From positions 66,621 through 130,620 of the forward strand of contig RHPI01003587.1 in assembly GCA_009103225.1 (NCBI GenBank): a stretch of 64,000 bases of DNA. The letters run 5' to 3'. The DNA comes from Chlorokybus atmophyticus. Lineage: Eukaryota > Streptophyta > Chlorokybophyceae > Chlorokybales > Chlorokybaceae. The position numbers and the translations under genes were made by a program. The notes under the pieces were generated by a model. It did not search any database, was not told the origin of the DNA, and worked only from the letters and a program-made list of their open reading frames with translations. Positions 11,859-23,346 of the stretch are shown one piece after another; position 1 is the stretch's first letter; each line of letters opens with the position of its first letter.

Positions 11859-12890
11859 GTGGCCACCGGAGTCGTGAATTCTAGCGCGGCGCGGCGCCAT
11901 CAAGGAGTCACCTTGCTGGAGCTGTTTGGCAGGATTGGCAGCGGCGTGGCAGCCCTTCTCGACACCGGTATCAAAGTAATGCAGTATCATTACTGCGACC
12001 CTGATCCGCATGCCCAAACTGCTGTTCGCCATCATCTGCGTCAGTTGCACTTGAGCTATCCACACCTCTTGCCATTGTCTGCATTGCGTGGAAGTTTTAA
12101 GGCGTTGCCTCAAGACATTCACCTCATTTTAACTGATCATCTTATTGCCTTGGGCAATGTGGATCTGTTAATTGCTAGATGGGAGTGCCAGGGTCACTCC
12201 AGGGCCGGCACAGGACAGGGGCTACACAATCCACGCTCCGCACTCCTAGGGTAGCTGCTGCGAGTCATCCACCTGCTGCAACACCACCAGATTCAACACC
12301 CTCTGACGTACATTATTGAGATGTGTTCACTCCGAGGATGATTGCCGCCACCAGGTGCAGCACAACTACCGTGTCGTGTGCTCAATCCTTGGCCACCCGA
12401 CCAGGATGAACGCCGCACGCCATGGGTCACGAGCACACCGCGTTCGCGCCAAGTGGACAAACCTCGCCGCTGCGGAAGAGCTGACCACCGCTGAGCACCT
12501 CCTCAATTCGCGTCCCCAGAACTTGTTCGTGGATGACATCCTCGACGCTGGCAGAATGTCGCAGCCAGTCTCGCCGCAACCACGAGCACTTCTATCAGTG
12601 CAACCAACCAGAAGAACCACGTCGAGCTCTCCCCACACTGGTCTCATACCCGGGCTTGTATGCCTTCATAGATGGCGGGGACGGCATGGTCTTCGACAAT
12701 TACACAGGCCGATTGAACGAATCCAACGCACCCGAGCGCGAAATGCGCTATGGGTTTCTTCCCAGGCAGCATCACAGGCTGCTCACTGACAGACAATCAG
12801 CAGAGGCTCCTGGGTCGCGCCATAGACCATAACAGTATGGTCTGTTTGCTGGAGATGTGCTTCGCCATTCAAGTCCGATAGGTGTCTCTC
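11859..12890 (+). pseudogene. C5 cytosine DNA methyltransferase domain, DNMT3-like, inside the gypsy
   Basis: Motif I is at 11895-11940 (VTLLELFGRIGSGV, the SAM-binding loop). A motif II-like region (QYHYCDPDPHAQ) follows. Motif IV, carrying the catalytic Cys, is WECQGHSRAG at about 12178-12207, followed by GQGLHNPRS. Motif VI is seen as YIIE near 12313. Motif VIII, in another frame at about 12415-12470, reads AARHGSRAHRVRAKWTNL. The target-recognition/motif IX region is near 12640-12760 (SYPGLYAF, EREMRYGFLP), and the terminal motif X-like LLGRAIDHN is near 12800. Three frames and an in-frame TAG at 12250 make it a pseudogene. Family knowledge: these enzymes transfer methyl groups from SAM to cytosine C5. 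It lies between protease and RT, a position held also in the minus-strand copy at 39200-39660. Confidence 0.85.
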
Positions 12891-12940
12891 AAGGATCTTG
12901 AACACCTGTCTGGGAGTGGGTCAATTGCTCAAATACTATC

Positions 12941-13760
12941 GTGGCCCACACCGCCCTGGAGCTCGCTCATATGGAAGAGCAGGCACCAATTATAGTAGAG
13001 GATATCCCTGTGAAGGCGACATCCACGTCATGGGATCATGCCATGGGACCCTTGGCTACAGGGCCTGTGAAGGAGCGGTTGGAGGCTCTCCTCAACAAGT
13101 GGAGAGCTCAGTTGAGCTTCAATGTCAAGGAGTTGGGCAAGTGCTCAGTGTACCAAATGGATATCGATCTCGTCGACGAGGAACCGGTTTTGGAAGGCAG
13201 CACGAACTGTCCAAGTTGGAGGAAGATTTGGTGGAGCAGCGATGTAAGGCATTGCTAGAGGCGGGACTCATCGAAGAGTCCACGTCAGACTTCACCGCCA
13301 CAATCATGCCCCTCACGAAAGACTCGGAGGGCAATTGGACAAAACAGCGTATGTGTGGGAACTATCGCCCACTCAACAACAAGACCAAGCTGCACCGGTA
13401 CCCAATGCCAACCGCGGAGGGCATCTTCGACGATGTCGGCTCGTGCACTTTGTTCAGCAATCTGGACATGCCGCAGGGGTACAACCAGATCGAGATCAAG
13501 CCCGAAGACAAGCACAAGACAGCATTTAGGGGCAACCGGCAGCTCTACCACTGGAAGGTCATGCCTTTTTGACTGAAGAACGCGCCAGCAAAGTTCCAGC
13601 GCGTGATGGACAAGGCGTTGAAGGGATGCTTCTTCGCGCGGTGCTACGACGACATCCTGATCTTCAGCCACACACCAGAAGAGCATCTCCTCCACATCGA
13701 GGAGGTGTTAAGGAGAGTTTAGGCAGTAGGGATGACTGTGCACCCTGACGTGTAACAGTC
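12941..13760 (+). pseudogene. pol: gypsy reverse transcriptase, broken
   Basis: 12941-13258 holds the N-terminal fingers. 13226-13572 continues with typical RT text (ALLEAGLIEEST, NYRPLNNKTKLHRYPMP, LFSNLDMPQGYNQI, TAFRG) in another frame. A TGA at 13570-13572 interrupts motif D-like sequence, and then RCYDDILIFS gives CYDD in place of YxDD. After about 13750 the thumb/connection region is replaced by roughly 170 bp of unrelated sequence with three GATATC sites. The gene is not functional. Confidence 0.85.
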
Positions 13761-13814
13761 AAAGCCAAATTTTGTGATTTTCATGGCCATGTTGGGCCTT
13801 ATTTGTGAGATATC

Positions 13815-14501
13815 ATGTTTATAGTGACTTATAGCGGATATCGGCGAGTTGCAAGTCTGCCGCAGATATCGACCGACCCAGGGCCAGTCTGGAAGACGCC
13901 GGAAAACGGAGGGCCAGTCGAGAAGGGCTCGACCAGATTTGGAAGGAGGGCCCAGCAACAGGCTTTCGAAGAGCTAAAGCAGAGGCTCACCTTAGCCCCC
14001 ATTTTGCAGCAACCAGACTACACCAATCCCTTTGTTTCTCACACCAACTGGAGCAAGCTCGGCATGGGTGCTGGATTGGTTCAGCTCGACGACAACAAGA
14101 GGGTACGGGTGGTGTCCTACGCCAGCCGCAGCAACAACAGCACTGAGGCCAAGTACAGCAATTACGAGAGCGAATGCCTTGCTGTAGAATGGGCCATTTC
14201 CTTCGTCAGACCTTTTCTGTTCAGAATACAGTTCTTACCGATCACCGACCACCAACTGCTGCGTTGGCTCATGACCAACCAGTACCTTACGGGGAAGTTG
14301 GCCAGGTGGGCCCTGCTGCTACAGGAATACGACTTCAAGATCACCCACCGGGTGGGCCTGGTCAACAAGGACGTAGACGGCCTCAGTTGTAACCCCCACC
14401 TTTCCACCAATGACGCCACTGGTGCCCGACATGAGCTGGGTCCAGTGGCACCACCACCACAGGTGGCCACCATATTTGCCGTAGCAGCATTGCGCTCGTG
14501 A
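13815..14501 (+). pseudogene. pol: gypsy RNase H domain
   Basis: The frame from about 13950 reads as the RT-linked RNase H of gypsy elements: QQAFEELKQRLTLAPIL, a GAGLVQ strand, SYASRSNN, EAKYSNYESECLAV with its conserved Glu, TDHQLLRWL with the Asp, and RWALLLQEYDF. The first catalytic Asp position reads HTNWSKLGMG, so the usual D-A/S is lost (DTNWS-type to HTNWS). The first 40 residues of the open frame are not RNase H and derive from the inserted segment. Confidence 0.85.
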
Positions 14502-14646
14502 CGGGACACCATCGTAGGAGCGGCTCCGACAATGCCGGAAAACAGAGGAGATACCAGCGCTCACCCCCGTCAACACCGACCCATCTGAACAGACCACGCC
14601 AAATGATGCCCAATTCCCGATTGCAGACCTAGGTCAACACATCTTA

Positions 14647-15870
14647 TTGGACAAAAACTTCATGGTCTACCTACAACATGAACAACAGGTGGCAGGACTA
14701 TGTGCGCGCGAGCGTGACCGCGTCAGGAAGCGCTGCCAAAACTACCGATGGGAGGATGGACTCATTTTCCGGCGTGTCCACATCCATGACAAAGAGGTTC
14801 CGGCTCCGCACCGGCGCGAGGGCATCATCTCTGCACTTCACACAGAGGTGGGACACTTTGGTACCAAGCGCACCGTCAGCTTGGTAAGTGCCCAGTACTG
14901 GCGGCATGGCATGCACACCCAAGTTCGCACCTTTGTTGCAAACTGCACGCATTGCGACCTGGCCCGTGCCAGGCTGAACACACGCACCAGCACGCTGCAT
15001 CCACTGCCTATCGTCGGCATGTTCTACCGATGGGGACTGGACATCCTTGGGGATTTAGCACCATCAGCTCGTGGCAACAAGTACATCCTCGTTATCATCG
15101 AGCACTTTTCCAAGTGGGTTGAGCTGGTCGCCCTTCCCAACAAAAGCAGCAAAGGAACCGCTCAAGCTTTCCTCAAACATGTGCTTAGTCGCTTCGGCTC
15201 ATGCGCTGAAGTCATCACCAACCAGGGAGCGGAGTTCCGCGGCGAGTTTGATACCTTGCTGAATCGCTCCTACATCGACAACTGGCGCACCTCACGTGAC
15301 CATCCGCAGGCGGATGGGCTGGTGGAACGTACTGTCCAGACCATCAAGAAAGTCTTGCGCATGTACATCATCGACCACGAGCAGCGCACCTGCGATGACT
15401 ACCTCCCCTGGATAGCCCTGGGCTATCGTCTTTCTACGCAAGCTTCCTTGTGCATGTACAGCCCGCATCAGCTGCTGTTTGGCAGGGAACCCTTACTCCC
15501 CTCCCCTTTCGCGCATTAAAGGAAGTGGAACGCGTGCTGGACAACCTTGACAACCCTGTGGTTATACTGCACGATATGCAACAGCGCGCCTATTTGTTTG
15601 CGCACGTTATCCCCATGGCCATGGGCAATCTCTGCATTGCTCAGCACCGGGACACACTGCACTACGTACGCGTCCGCAGCAGGTTCTACAAACAGCGCAG
15701 TCGCCGCTTCGAGGCGCACGACTATATCTACCACACGATCCAAAACCAAGGACACCCTTGACATCAGTGTCAAGCGTGTCGTCTACGAGGTCATGAAGGT
15801 ACTCCCCTCTGGAGTGATGAATCTACATGGCAACAACGGGGAGCGCCTCAAGGACAACATGGAGAGCTGT
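14647..15870 (+). pseudogene. pol: gypsy integrase with HHCC zinc domain
   Basis: 14647-15519 is one open frame. The zinc domain has H-x3-H (LHTEVGH) and CTHC. The rve core has GLDILGDL (first Asp) and LVERTVQTIKK (Glu). The second Asp is replaced: VITNQGAEF reads Asn where TDQG is expected, so strand transfer should be lost. A frameshift near 15520 moves the C-terminal domain into the frame of 15450-15761 (RVRSRFYKQRSRRFEAHDYI), and another shift gives the SH3-like end at about 15750-15890 (YEVMKVLPSGVMNLHG). The PHD finger follows immediately. Confidence 0.87.
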
Positions 15871-15875
15871 GCTCC

Positions 15876-16106
15876 ATGGCACCTGCCACACACGCAGGCT
15901 TCGACGTCATTCAGCACCTTCGACCCAGTCGCTGCAAGCGTTGCGAGAGGTGCGGTAGTGCCGACAACGACGCACTCATGATGTTGTGCGATGGCTGCAA
16001 CAACGGCATACACTGCTACTGCCTCGATCCGCCAAATGACACTGTGCCTCTGAAGGCATATCAGTGTGGAGACTGCCGCATCCGTGGTTCTCCTCATTCG
16101 CGGTGA
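15876..16106 (+). CDS. PHD finger at the integrase C-terminus of the gypsy
   Basis: A compact C4-H-C3 zinc finger: CERCG, LCDGC, HCYC and CGDC occur with PHD spacing, plus the aspartate-rich turn before CDGC and the LDPP after HCYC typical of PHD fingers. Family knowledge: PHD fingers read histone H3 tails. It follows the integrase tail within a few residues and is separated from it only by the frame change, so the ancestral polyprotein probably ended integrase-PHD. It stops at 16106, just before the gap. All eight zinc ligands are present. Confidence 0.85.
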   Translation: MAPATHAGFDVIQHLRPSRCKRCERCGSADNDALMMLCDGCNNGIHCYCLDPPNDTVPLKAYQCGDCRIRGSPHSR

Positions 16107-16147
16107 AGACTGCTCACTGGAGCAGAGACTTCCCCGGTTTTCGGGGG

Positions 16148-16283
16148 NNNNNNNNNNNNNNNNNNNNNNNNNNNNNNNNNNNNNNNNNNNNNNNNNNNNN
16201 NNNNNNNNNNNNNNNNNNNNNNNNNNNNNNNNNNNNNNNNNNNNNNNNNNNNNNNNNNNNNNNNNNNNNNNNNNNNNNNNNNN
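16148..16283. other. assembly gap (Ns), probably replacing the gypsy 3' LTR
   Basis: 136 Ns flanked on both sides by GGGGG. The gypsy 3' LTR would be expected here. Confidence 0.95.
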
Positions 16284-16300
16284 GGGGGCTTGTTGACTTG

Positions 16301-19300
16301 CTCTAAATAGCATTATCAGCAACGCATTTGCATCACGCAAAGCGCACAGCACCACATCGCACCAGATGTTGTTAGCCGCACATGTGTTTCCCTCACAAGT
16401 AGGTACAGACAGGGGGGGTATTTCTTGCCATCCGTATTGTGCCGCTACACAACCAACAGTCCACAAGGTTGGCCTCATTCCCCATCATGACAATACGGTT
16501 GGGAGCGACCTGGAGGGGCACACGACCCTGCTAGGCCCGACACCTGTGTGTGCGCGGGGGCGAGGGAGGGGGGGGGGGTCTCAGTTACAGCGTGAATGCG
16601 GCTGCGGCGGGATGACCCGGAGCCTTTATTACGGCGGTGTTGCAGCTAGTATGCTTAACAACTGTATTGCGTGGTTGATGGTCCTGTAGCGTTGCTGATC
16701 TTCAAGGGTGAAAGCTTGTAAGCCAATGGGCATGGACATTAATCATGTCAAGGTGCCAATGCGCACGATAATTATCATATGGCACAACTTCTCCTCTAGG
16801 GTGGAAGATTAGTCTCAATGCAAAAGAGGACCTGCACAACGTTTCCACGCTTATACTCACAATACTTTACCGGGAGGGACAAGTGCAGGAGCATGGCTAC
16901 TTGCAGCACCACCACGCGAAGAGGCACATGTTCTGGCACTAGTTTAGAGCAATGCGGTATGCCCACTGTTGGCCCTCACTCACCTCATATTGGCGGGCAT
17001 AGGTTTGTGTGCATGCGGGGAACCATGGTATAACTCGTGAGGAGGGCATTGTGCCTGTTGCACGCTCGAGGGGTATCGCATTCGTACTTGCGATACTGTA
17101 TGTGACTTCAGCATGGTGACCATGCGTAAGGTGGGGTATACGGCCACTTTAGGGCAGCTAGGCTGCTTAACTTTACAGGACGGCAAGGCGTGGCACATGA
17201 ATAGCGTGATTGGAGCCGGGCATCAAAAATAAGCGGACCATTGTGACCATTGTGCGGCGACCAGCAGCCGCCTCCATAGGCGCGCACGAATGAGCTGCTG
17301 CAAGGGAAAGGCGGGAGGCAAGGTAGGAAATGCTACCTTGTTTCATGTTCTGTTGGCTCTTTCATGTCGCGAGCCAGAAAAACATATGGCTTACTTGGGA
17401 AGCCATTTGCGTGTTGACGATTTGCACGCAATTTGTGGTTGCGAGACACGTTATATCATGTGCTTCATCTTTTAATGGCAACAGCGAGCAATGATTGCAT
17501 TGCAGCGAGTGCATGCAACATCATCGTCGATGCTAGTCGCCGCAGCCAGTTTGCATGATAGGGAGACCTTAAAACGATGCGACCCTAGCAAGGCTGTAAC
17601 TAATGTTGCTGCATTGGCTTATGCTGATACTGTGTAATAATATCTAGCGTGATTGCATACAAATCGCCAAAGCTGACTCTTGTGCTATGCTAATAGCCCT
17701 TGAACGCACCGCTCCTATGCATTACACTCGCAAGCAACAACATCTCACCTTGGTCTTCAACGTGCGCCCGCCATTGTCCCCACAATGTAGGCAAGGTATG
17801 CCTCAGTAAGGCAACCTTACCACCATGGTGCAATATTATAAGCCACTACATGCATGCCCAAGCACCAATCGAGGGCAACCTTGTCACCGTTGAGCGTACG
17901 ATAAAGTGTATCGCAATATCAGTGCTTTGACGCCAACATTGATACCATCGATGTTATCATCTTTAAGCCCAATGTCTTACAAACGCTCAACTAACCTTTT
18001 TAAATGTTAAAGGTTGCTCCCTTGTTGTCTCCAATGTCCAAGCTCAGGCGCTCAATGCATAACACAAACCAAGCATTTCACGCCAAAGATATGCCACATG
18101 CACAGCGCTGGGTTATTAAATCCTCAAGAGCATGTTCGACTTAAGGTCTCAATCAATGATGTGTACATGGGTTGGATTGTATGCTTGTTCTTGCTCCGTG
18201 GTCGCATTTGCCAATGACTTTTTGTTGAATCTCAACCACCAGACCCACCATGCTGATAAGAGCATCAACATGTAGCAGCGTTGCTGTGGATGATGTTCAG
18301 CCATTTCGGGTCACCCCCTACAGGTCGGCATGTATTGCCGCCCGCAAGCAGGGGGAGAGTAGTGAGCAAAAGCTTTTATAGGTTCAGCACCGTCTCCATC
18401 ACGGCGGAGGCGGCGCAGTCCACCACCCACCACGCCGCCGCCCGTTGTGTTGCATGGCCTCTGTCAGCCTAAACCTTAGCACACTTAAACACTAAGCCCC
18501 AGTGACGCACAAGGCAGGTGTGCCCAAGCGCATGAGCAAACCCTAAAGCAGCTGTGACGTGGCGCTCTGTGCGCAAATTGTTGCAGCTGGTGGTGGGCGG
18601 CGATAGCAGTGGTGGTTTGGTTGTCAATGGTGCGCGGCCGCAGGTGTCGAGTTGTATCAATCCTATAGCGGCGCATCAGCTATGGTGAGCCTTGAGTGTA
18701 CGACGACAACTGTCGAACTATGTACATGTGCGTGCTTGAATTGGCGCCGTTGAAGTGCAATGAGCCCACAGAATAGCAACCAAAATCGGACAAAGCTCTT
18801 AAACAAGGGAGTCTGCATGTTCTTAGGCTAAGGATCCATGGAAACGCCATTTGATACGGTCGCCAAACGCTGATATTAGTTATTTGAGATTTTTAAACAT
18901 ATGTATAGCAGTTTGCAGTGTCAACGATCGGCCAAATGTCTATTCGATCCTATATAAAGTTATGTCATGCTCTTATGGTAGCGAACTTATCTTAAAAGTC
19001 ATCGCTTTTATTTTGAGCCATTTCGAGGTTTGTATGTTGTCTGACACGCCTCACGTTGCTACTTAAACAGACATTTCGTTTCACACTTAACGACGTGTTC
19101 ATTGCCTAATGCATACGGCGTCCGTGCATCCAACGTCTTCATCACTCCAGGTAATGGCTTTTCATAGTAGTCGCCCGCTCGTTGCTAAGGGTTGTCCCCT
19201 TGTAGTTTTGGTTTGAAGTGTGTGCAACCTTGTTGTCATCAATGGCGGCGGCGGCGGCATCGTCCTCGCCTGTCAGCCATTTCCCTAATCTTAAAGACAA

Positions 19301-22300
19301 ATGCGGCATTTAAGGCTGTTCGCCCTTCCTTCCCGTGTGCTACAACTTCTACGTGTGGCCTCTGTTGTCACACACAAGTACCAAGCGGCTTGGTTTCTCT
19401 TAAACAACGTCTTTATGTTTCTGCTTTGCATGATGTGGGCAGGCAACATGCATCTCTCCGTATGTCAATCGTCTAGATAGCAGGTGCATGCGCCATATGC
19501 ATTGAAGGACGCGGTTTAAGATGCTGTCTGTTGCATGTCTGCTTGCTGTTTCGGCGTTGCATGCAATGGGGAGGCAAAATGTCACAGCCCACTCGACCAC
19601 AAAAGACTTAGTGCTTTTATGGTCGATTTATGGTAATTTAATGTGCCTTCCCGTTACATTCCCCCCCCCACTTCAGAACGCTGACGTCCTCGGCAACTGG
19701 CGCTCTCATCAGCTGGGGAATTTTCTTCCCAGGGGTCTGATTTAGGGTCGGTCACCGGCCCCACCATCCAAGGACCGGCTAATTTAGGCTCATACCGGTC
19801 AACGCGCGCGTAGCGCGCCGCGGTAGGCAGGTCGCGCCCTGCCGCGCCGACTGAACTGGTCAGTTCGGCGCAACTGCCATTAGGCAAGTCGCGACCCATC
19901 GATGATGGCACTCATAAAGTGACCATTTACGATGTTATTGGATCGAGAAACAACGACCGCGAAATTCGTGTGCAAGGCAGGAATTGAACCCGGGTCTCAA
20001 GCTCCGATGACCAATGTCACAGCCCACTCGACCACAAAAGACTTAGTGCTTTTATGGTCGATTTGTGGTAATATGATGTGCCTTCCGGTTACACAAACTG
20101 CATTTCTCGTTTTGGTAGTCGACATGGATTATGTAATGTGCATCACGTCAAATGCATAACACAATGGTTGAGTAGCTATGGCTTAGCTTTATGAGCCAGC
20201 GGTTACACATTGGTTTGTTGCATGCAATTCCTAACATGGAATGCAACAGTTGTCATTACCATATCATGCATCATTTTGTATCTATCTATCACGTGATCAC
20301 TATGCCTCACTTTTAAGGCTTGCATGTCTAAAGTAGTGCGAGGGCATGCATCGCGTCAAGTGCGAGTCAGCACATGCAAGTACTTAGTGCGGTTACTGCC
20401 ACGCGCTGCACCGTGGGTGGGCATGTGTTGAGGACGCACTGCTTTTTTGCATTATGCACATGGCACGCAGCATGGGATGTCTTGGCTGCATGTCTGTGGT
20501 CATAATGTGGCATTTATATGCTGTTGGATTGAAGTGGTCACGTTTGCATACGATGGCATCACTGTGTTGAGTGTGCCCATTGATGCCACGGTGGCTGCAT
20601 TAGTGCACGTGCGGCCCGGTCAGCAGCGTCAGCGGCAGCGGTAGCGGCCAAGTCGGCATTGACTCGCAGCATGTGGCGGCGCGCCATATCGAATGCAGTA
20701 AAGCACCATACACCCTCGAGCCGCAGGTGTTGAACGCAGGCGTCTTCGTAGTGACACTGTCTTTAATTGGGTACATTCTACAAAAATGGGCGCGACGTAC
20801 TCGTATTGGATCTCCTTGTGTGTTCAAGGGTCTACCAACCGGTGCGGGTCTGTGCCCCACAAGCAATTGGCTGCACTTCATACTTGGTGCAATGACCTAT
20901 CCGCAGTCTCATATTGGTAGGTGCATCGCGCTACATGAACACGTTACAACATGCACCACCTCACGCACTGTCGTGCATAACCTAATCACACATCACGCGC
21001 ATGGTCGAAGTACATTAACATTTCAATAAGAAGTTATATGATGCATGCAAGCACATTGTCCATTCCCGCCACTACCTGTATGATGCAGTACAACTTGATC
21101 GGTTGAATCCTGATGACTTGGAGGCAGACCTTTTGTACATGCCATGTCTGAAGCAGCTACGCACAAACACATAATTCTTTAGCATTCATGCTCCGGTGCA
21201 CGCATCGTCGAGTCGGCAATGATTGCCAATGATTTAAACGTTGTCAATGGCTACCCGAAGTCTTGCTCTTTCTATGATGTGGTGTTGAAACAAAGCCATT
21301 AGATTGAAGTTGCACTTATGAGCCATTGTTTGCTGTGGTCAAATGGCGATGAAATGCCAGCTTTCTTAAAAGTGAGCATGATAGGGGCCTTGATGTGATT
21401 GTGCATTGTTGCAAAGTGATCCATCCACCAGCTCGGCATGCAGCCTCTCAATGGAGTACGCAATGGAGGTTTCTGATAGCTGGTGGTCGTTGGCTCCCAA
21501 CACGCTACCAGTTCAGAAGTGTCCAATGAAAGTCGGGTGGGGAGCTCGAGTGTAAAGTGCAGTGTATGACAAAGTGACGCTGCAAGTCAATTCGGGCTAC
21601 TGACATTCTGTGCAAGGTAATCACTTCGATGGTCATTGGTAATGCACTCAGATACAAGGTTGCAATACCCGGTAGCATCGTTTTATGTCTTGTGCTAATG
21701 CAATGCGAACCCTGCGCAGAGTTGTGTGTGCACAGTTAGGCATAATGGCACTACCGCTGTAGGTGACTGATCGCCATGCATTGCCAAGGATGGGTTCACT
21801 AACAAAAGTGACGAGAAAATAGCGTGTCCGTCTTGAACATGCATCAGGCGGTTGATATGTTGCGGCCATTGTATGGATTTTGCGTAGCTGTTCTGGAGTT
21901 AATGGTACTATTTGTGGGCCTGGCGTGCGTACTATTGGCAGCACCCATTGCATAGCGGGTCGTAGGAGGTGATTCGCTATAGCTGCTGGTGGATTGCTAA
22001 GAAAAAGGACTATGGAGGACTATGGAGGCAAAGTCAACAAAGCTTGATAGATGACCTTGGCAAAAACGGCTTTTACCCAGCAATTGCTAGTATGGGAATA
22101 CAGCATCAATGTATGTGATTGCTTGAGCCAGATTAACAAAGCACATGCGCATGAGTCCCCCGTTACTATGTTTATGACCAGTTGATGAGTTTTTGACTAA
22201 TTGAAGTGGCGAGGACCTGGTAATGGTATGCGCACCATGCCACTTAAAGTTCCTGCCGTGATGTAATTATTGTTGTTGCAATTAAAAGCTTATCGTCGCT

Positions 22301-22480
22301 GGTATCCTGGCGCAGTTGGCCGCCCACTGCTGGAGGCTCCACACATGGCACACGTGATGTCGTATGCTCGCTGTCGAGAAACGCTGGCCTGTTTAATGTA
22401 CAGCAGCACACTGAAGTTGTTAATGTTGCCCAATATACTTTTTGAAAGACGCTTGACAAGCGACGCGCGGGTTGAATAAA
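16301..22480. other. about 6 kb with no supportable gene
   Basis: Open frames are short (under 120 codons), lack recognisable domains and have no splice-linked partners that I can defend. Seen here are a G-rich stretch at 16555-16580, GCGG-type triplet runs near 19240 and 20620-20648, a tRNA-derived repeat pair at 19579-20094, and a GC-rich block 19670-19910 containing GCGCGC and an inverted GAACTG-GT-CAGTTC. The rest looks like old non-coding or fully decayed transposon DNA. Confidence 0.5.
19579..20094 (-). repeat. tRNA-derived SINE-like repeat, two copies of an 80-bp core
   Basis: Two near-identical cores, 19579-19658 and 20014-20094, lie about 435 bp apart. On the minus strand the right copy has a good pol III A box (TGGTCGAGTGGG, plus-strand 20023-20034) and a B box (GGGTTCAATTCC, plus-strand 19980-19991) at tRNA spacing. 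The anticodon stem does not pair, so it is not a working tRNA. The left copy keeps only the A-box part. Confidence 0.55.
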
Positions 22481-23346
22481 ATACCAAGGTGCTAAAGAAT
22501 GTCTTGGACAGGTTACACAATTTTGATGGCAATGTTGACTTGGAGGAAGGGGAGGTGACGCAAGGTGCAGAATTTTTTGAACTCCTCAGAGTATAGCCCG
22601 AGACTTCGGATCAGCGCAGCAAGTTAAGTCGCTTAGACGGTGTTATGCGCGTGCGTGTCGGTGGCGCATCGGTTGTGAAGGCTTTTATGGTCATGTTTTA
22701 TGAGTTGGAGCCGAATTACAATTAGCACATCGAGGTGTAACTTAATTACGCTGGTAGGACTCACATGTTATTGAAAATTGCTAGTCGTGACTAAGTTGGG
22801 AGTTGTAAGGTGGTTATGGCAGGCAAAGTGGTTAAAACGATTGTAGAGCCATGGTAGGAGGGTATGTAAGTGTCCTTGACTTGTGTTGTTGCTAGTTGAG
22901 CGCAAGTCCCTTGGTCTATTGGGAGCATACAGCTACTTGGAGAGGCTTCAAGACTTGGTTGGTCGTTGCCTTGATTGTGTGCTTACCTTTGGTGTGCACG
23001 TGCTTGGATACACTTGTGCGAAGTGTATGAGCGTGTGTCACACCTTAGGAACGGACTTAGCCTCATCTCCCCGTGCATCACATGCTAATTGCAAGTATAG
23101 GAGCCCGTGCTTGAGTCTAGGTTGGCTATGGTAAAGCTGAAGGATGTTGGATGCCTTTTAGAGCGTTTGGAGTGCATGTTGGGGCAAATGCTAAAGCCCA
23201 TGACAGCTGATGCAGCTACACAAGTCACTTTGGATGGCAGAGGCAGATGTGAAGAGTGAGGAGAAGTTTGGGGCAGTCGTTGATGAATAAAGTTGCTTCA
23301 TGGAGTGCCGGACGGTGTGTAAGCGCTTGAGGGGGATGCGCCCATT
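22481..23346 (+). pseudogene. possible decayed gag-like sequence upstream of the gypsy protease fragment
   Basis: A broken frame (VLKNVLDRLHNFDGN, AEFFELL) with several stops runs from about 22485 toward the protease at 23347. Its order suggests the gag end of a separate gypsy family, but no zinc knuckle is seen. Only low support. Confidence 0.25.

Larger units (their letters stand above)
6640..16300 (+). mobile_element. Ty3/gypsy LTR retrotransposon carrying a C5 DNA methyltransferase and a PHD finger (decayed)
   Basis: Order seen: LTR/leader-like segment, gag with two zinc knuckles, Ala/Thr-rich linker, unknown ORFs, retropepsin, C5 methyltransferase, reverse transcriptase, RNase H, integrase and PHD finger. 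The RT-RH-IN order is Ty3/gypsy. The left end is set by similarity to the minus-strand copy at 58096-58830. The right LTR probably lies in the gap 16148-16283: the 13-mer GGCTTGTTGACTT occurs at 6993-7005 and again at 16287-16299. Many stops and frameshifts, an integrase Asp-to-Asn change and a damaged YxDD box show the copy is inactive. The element boundaries are approximate. Confidence 0.85.

Noticed and set aside
11859-12890. Methyltransferase as a host gene into which the gypsy landed
   Set aside because: The same protease-methyltransferase-RT order occurs in the independent minus-strand copy at 38740-40140.
7238-15981. Alternative genetic code (TAG/TGA read as amino acids)
   Set aside because: Frameshifts accompany the stops, catalytic residues are lost too, and the receptor gene 1-5241 uses no in-frame TAA, TAG or TGA before its end.
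19975-20060. Functional tRNA gene on the minus strand
   Set aside because: A and B boxes fit but the anticodon stem does not pair and no acceptor stem forms.
20673-21029. 118-residue ORF as a gene
   Set aside because: No domain, no splice partners, single-exon in a region of decayed DNA.
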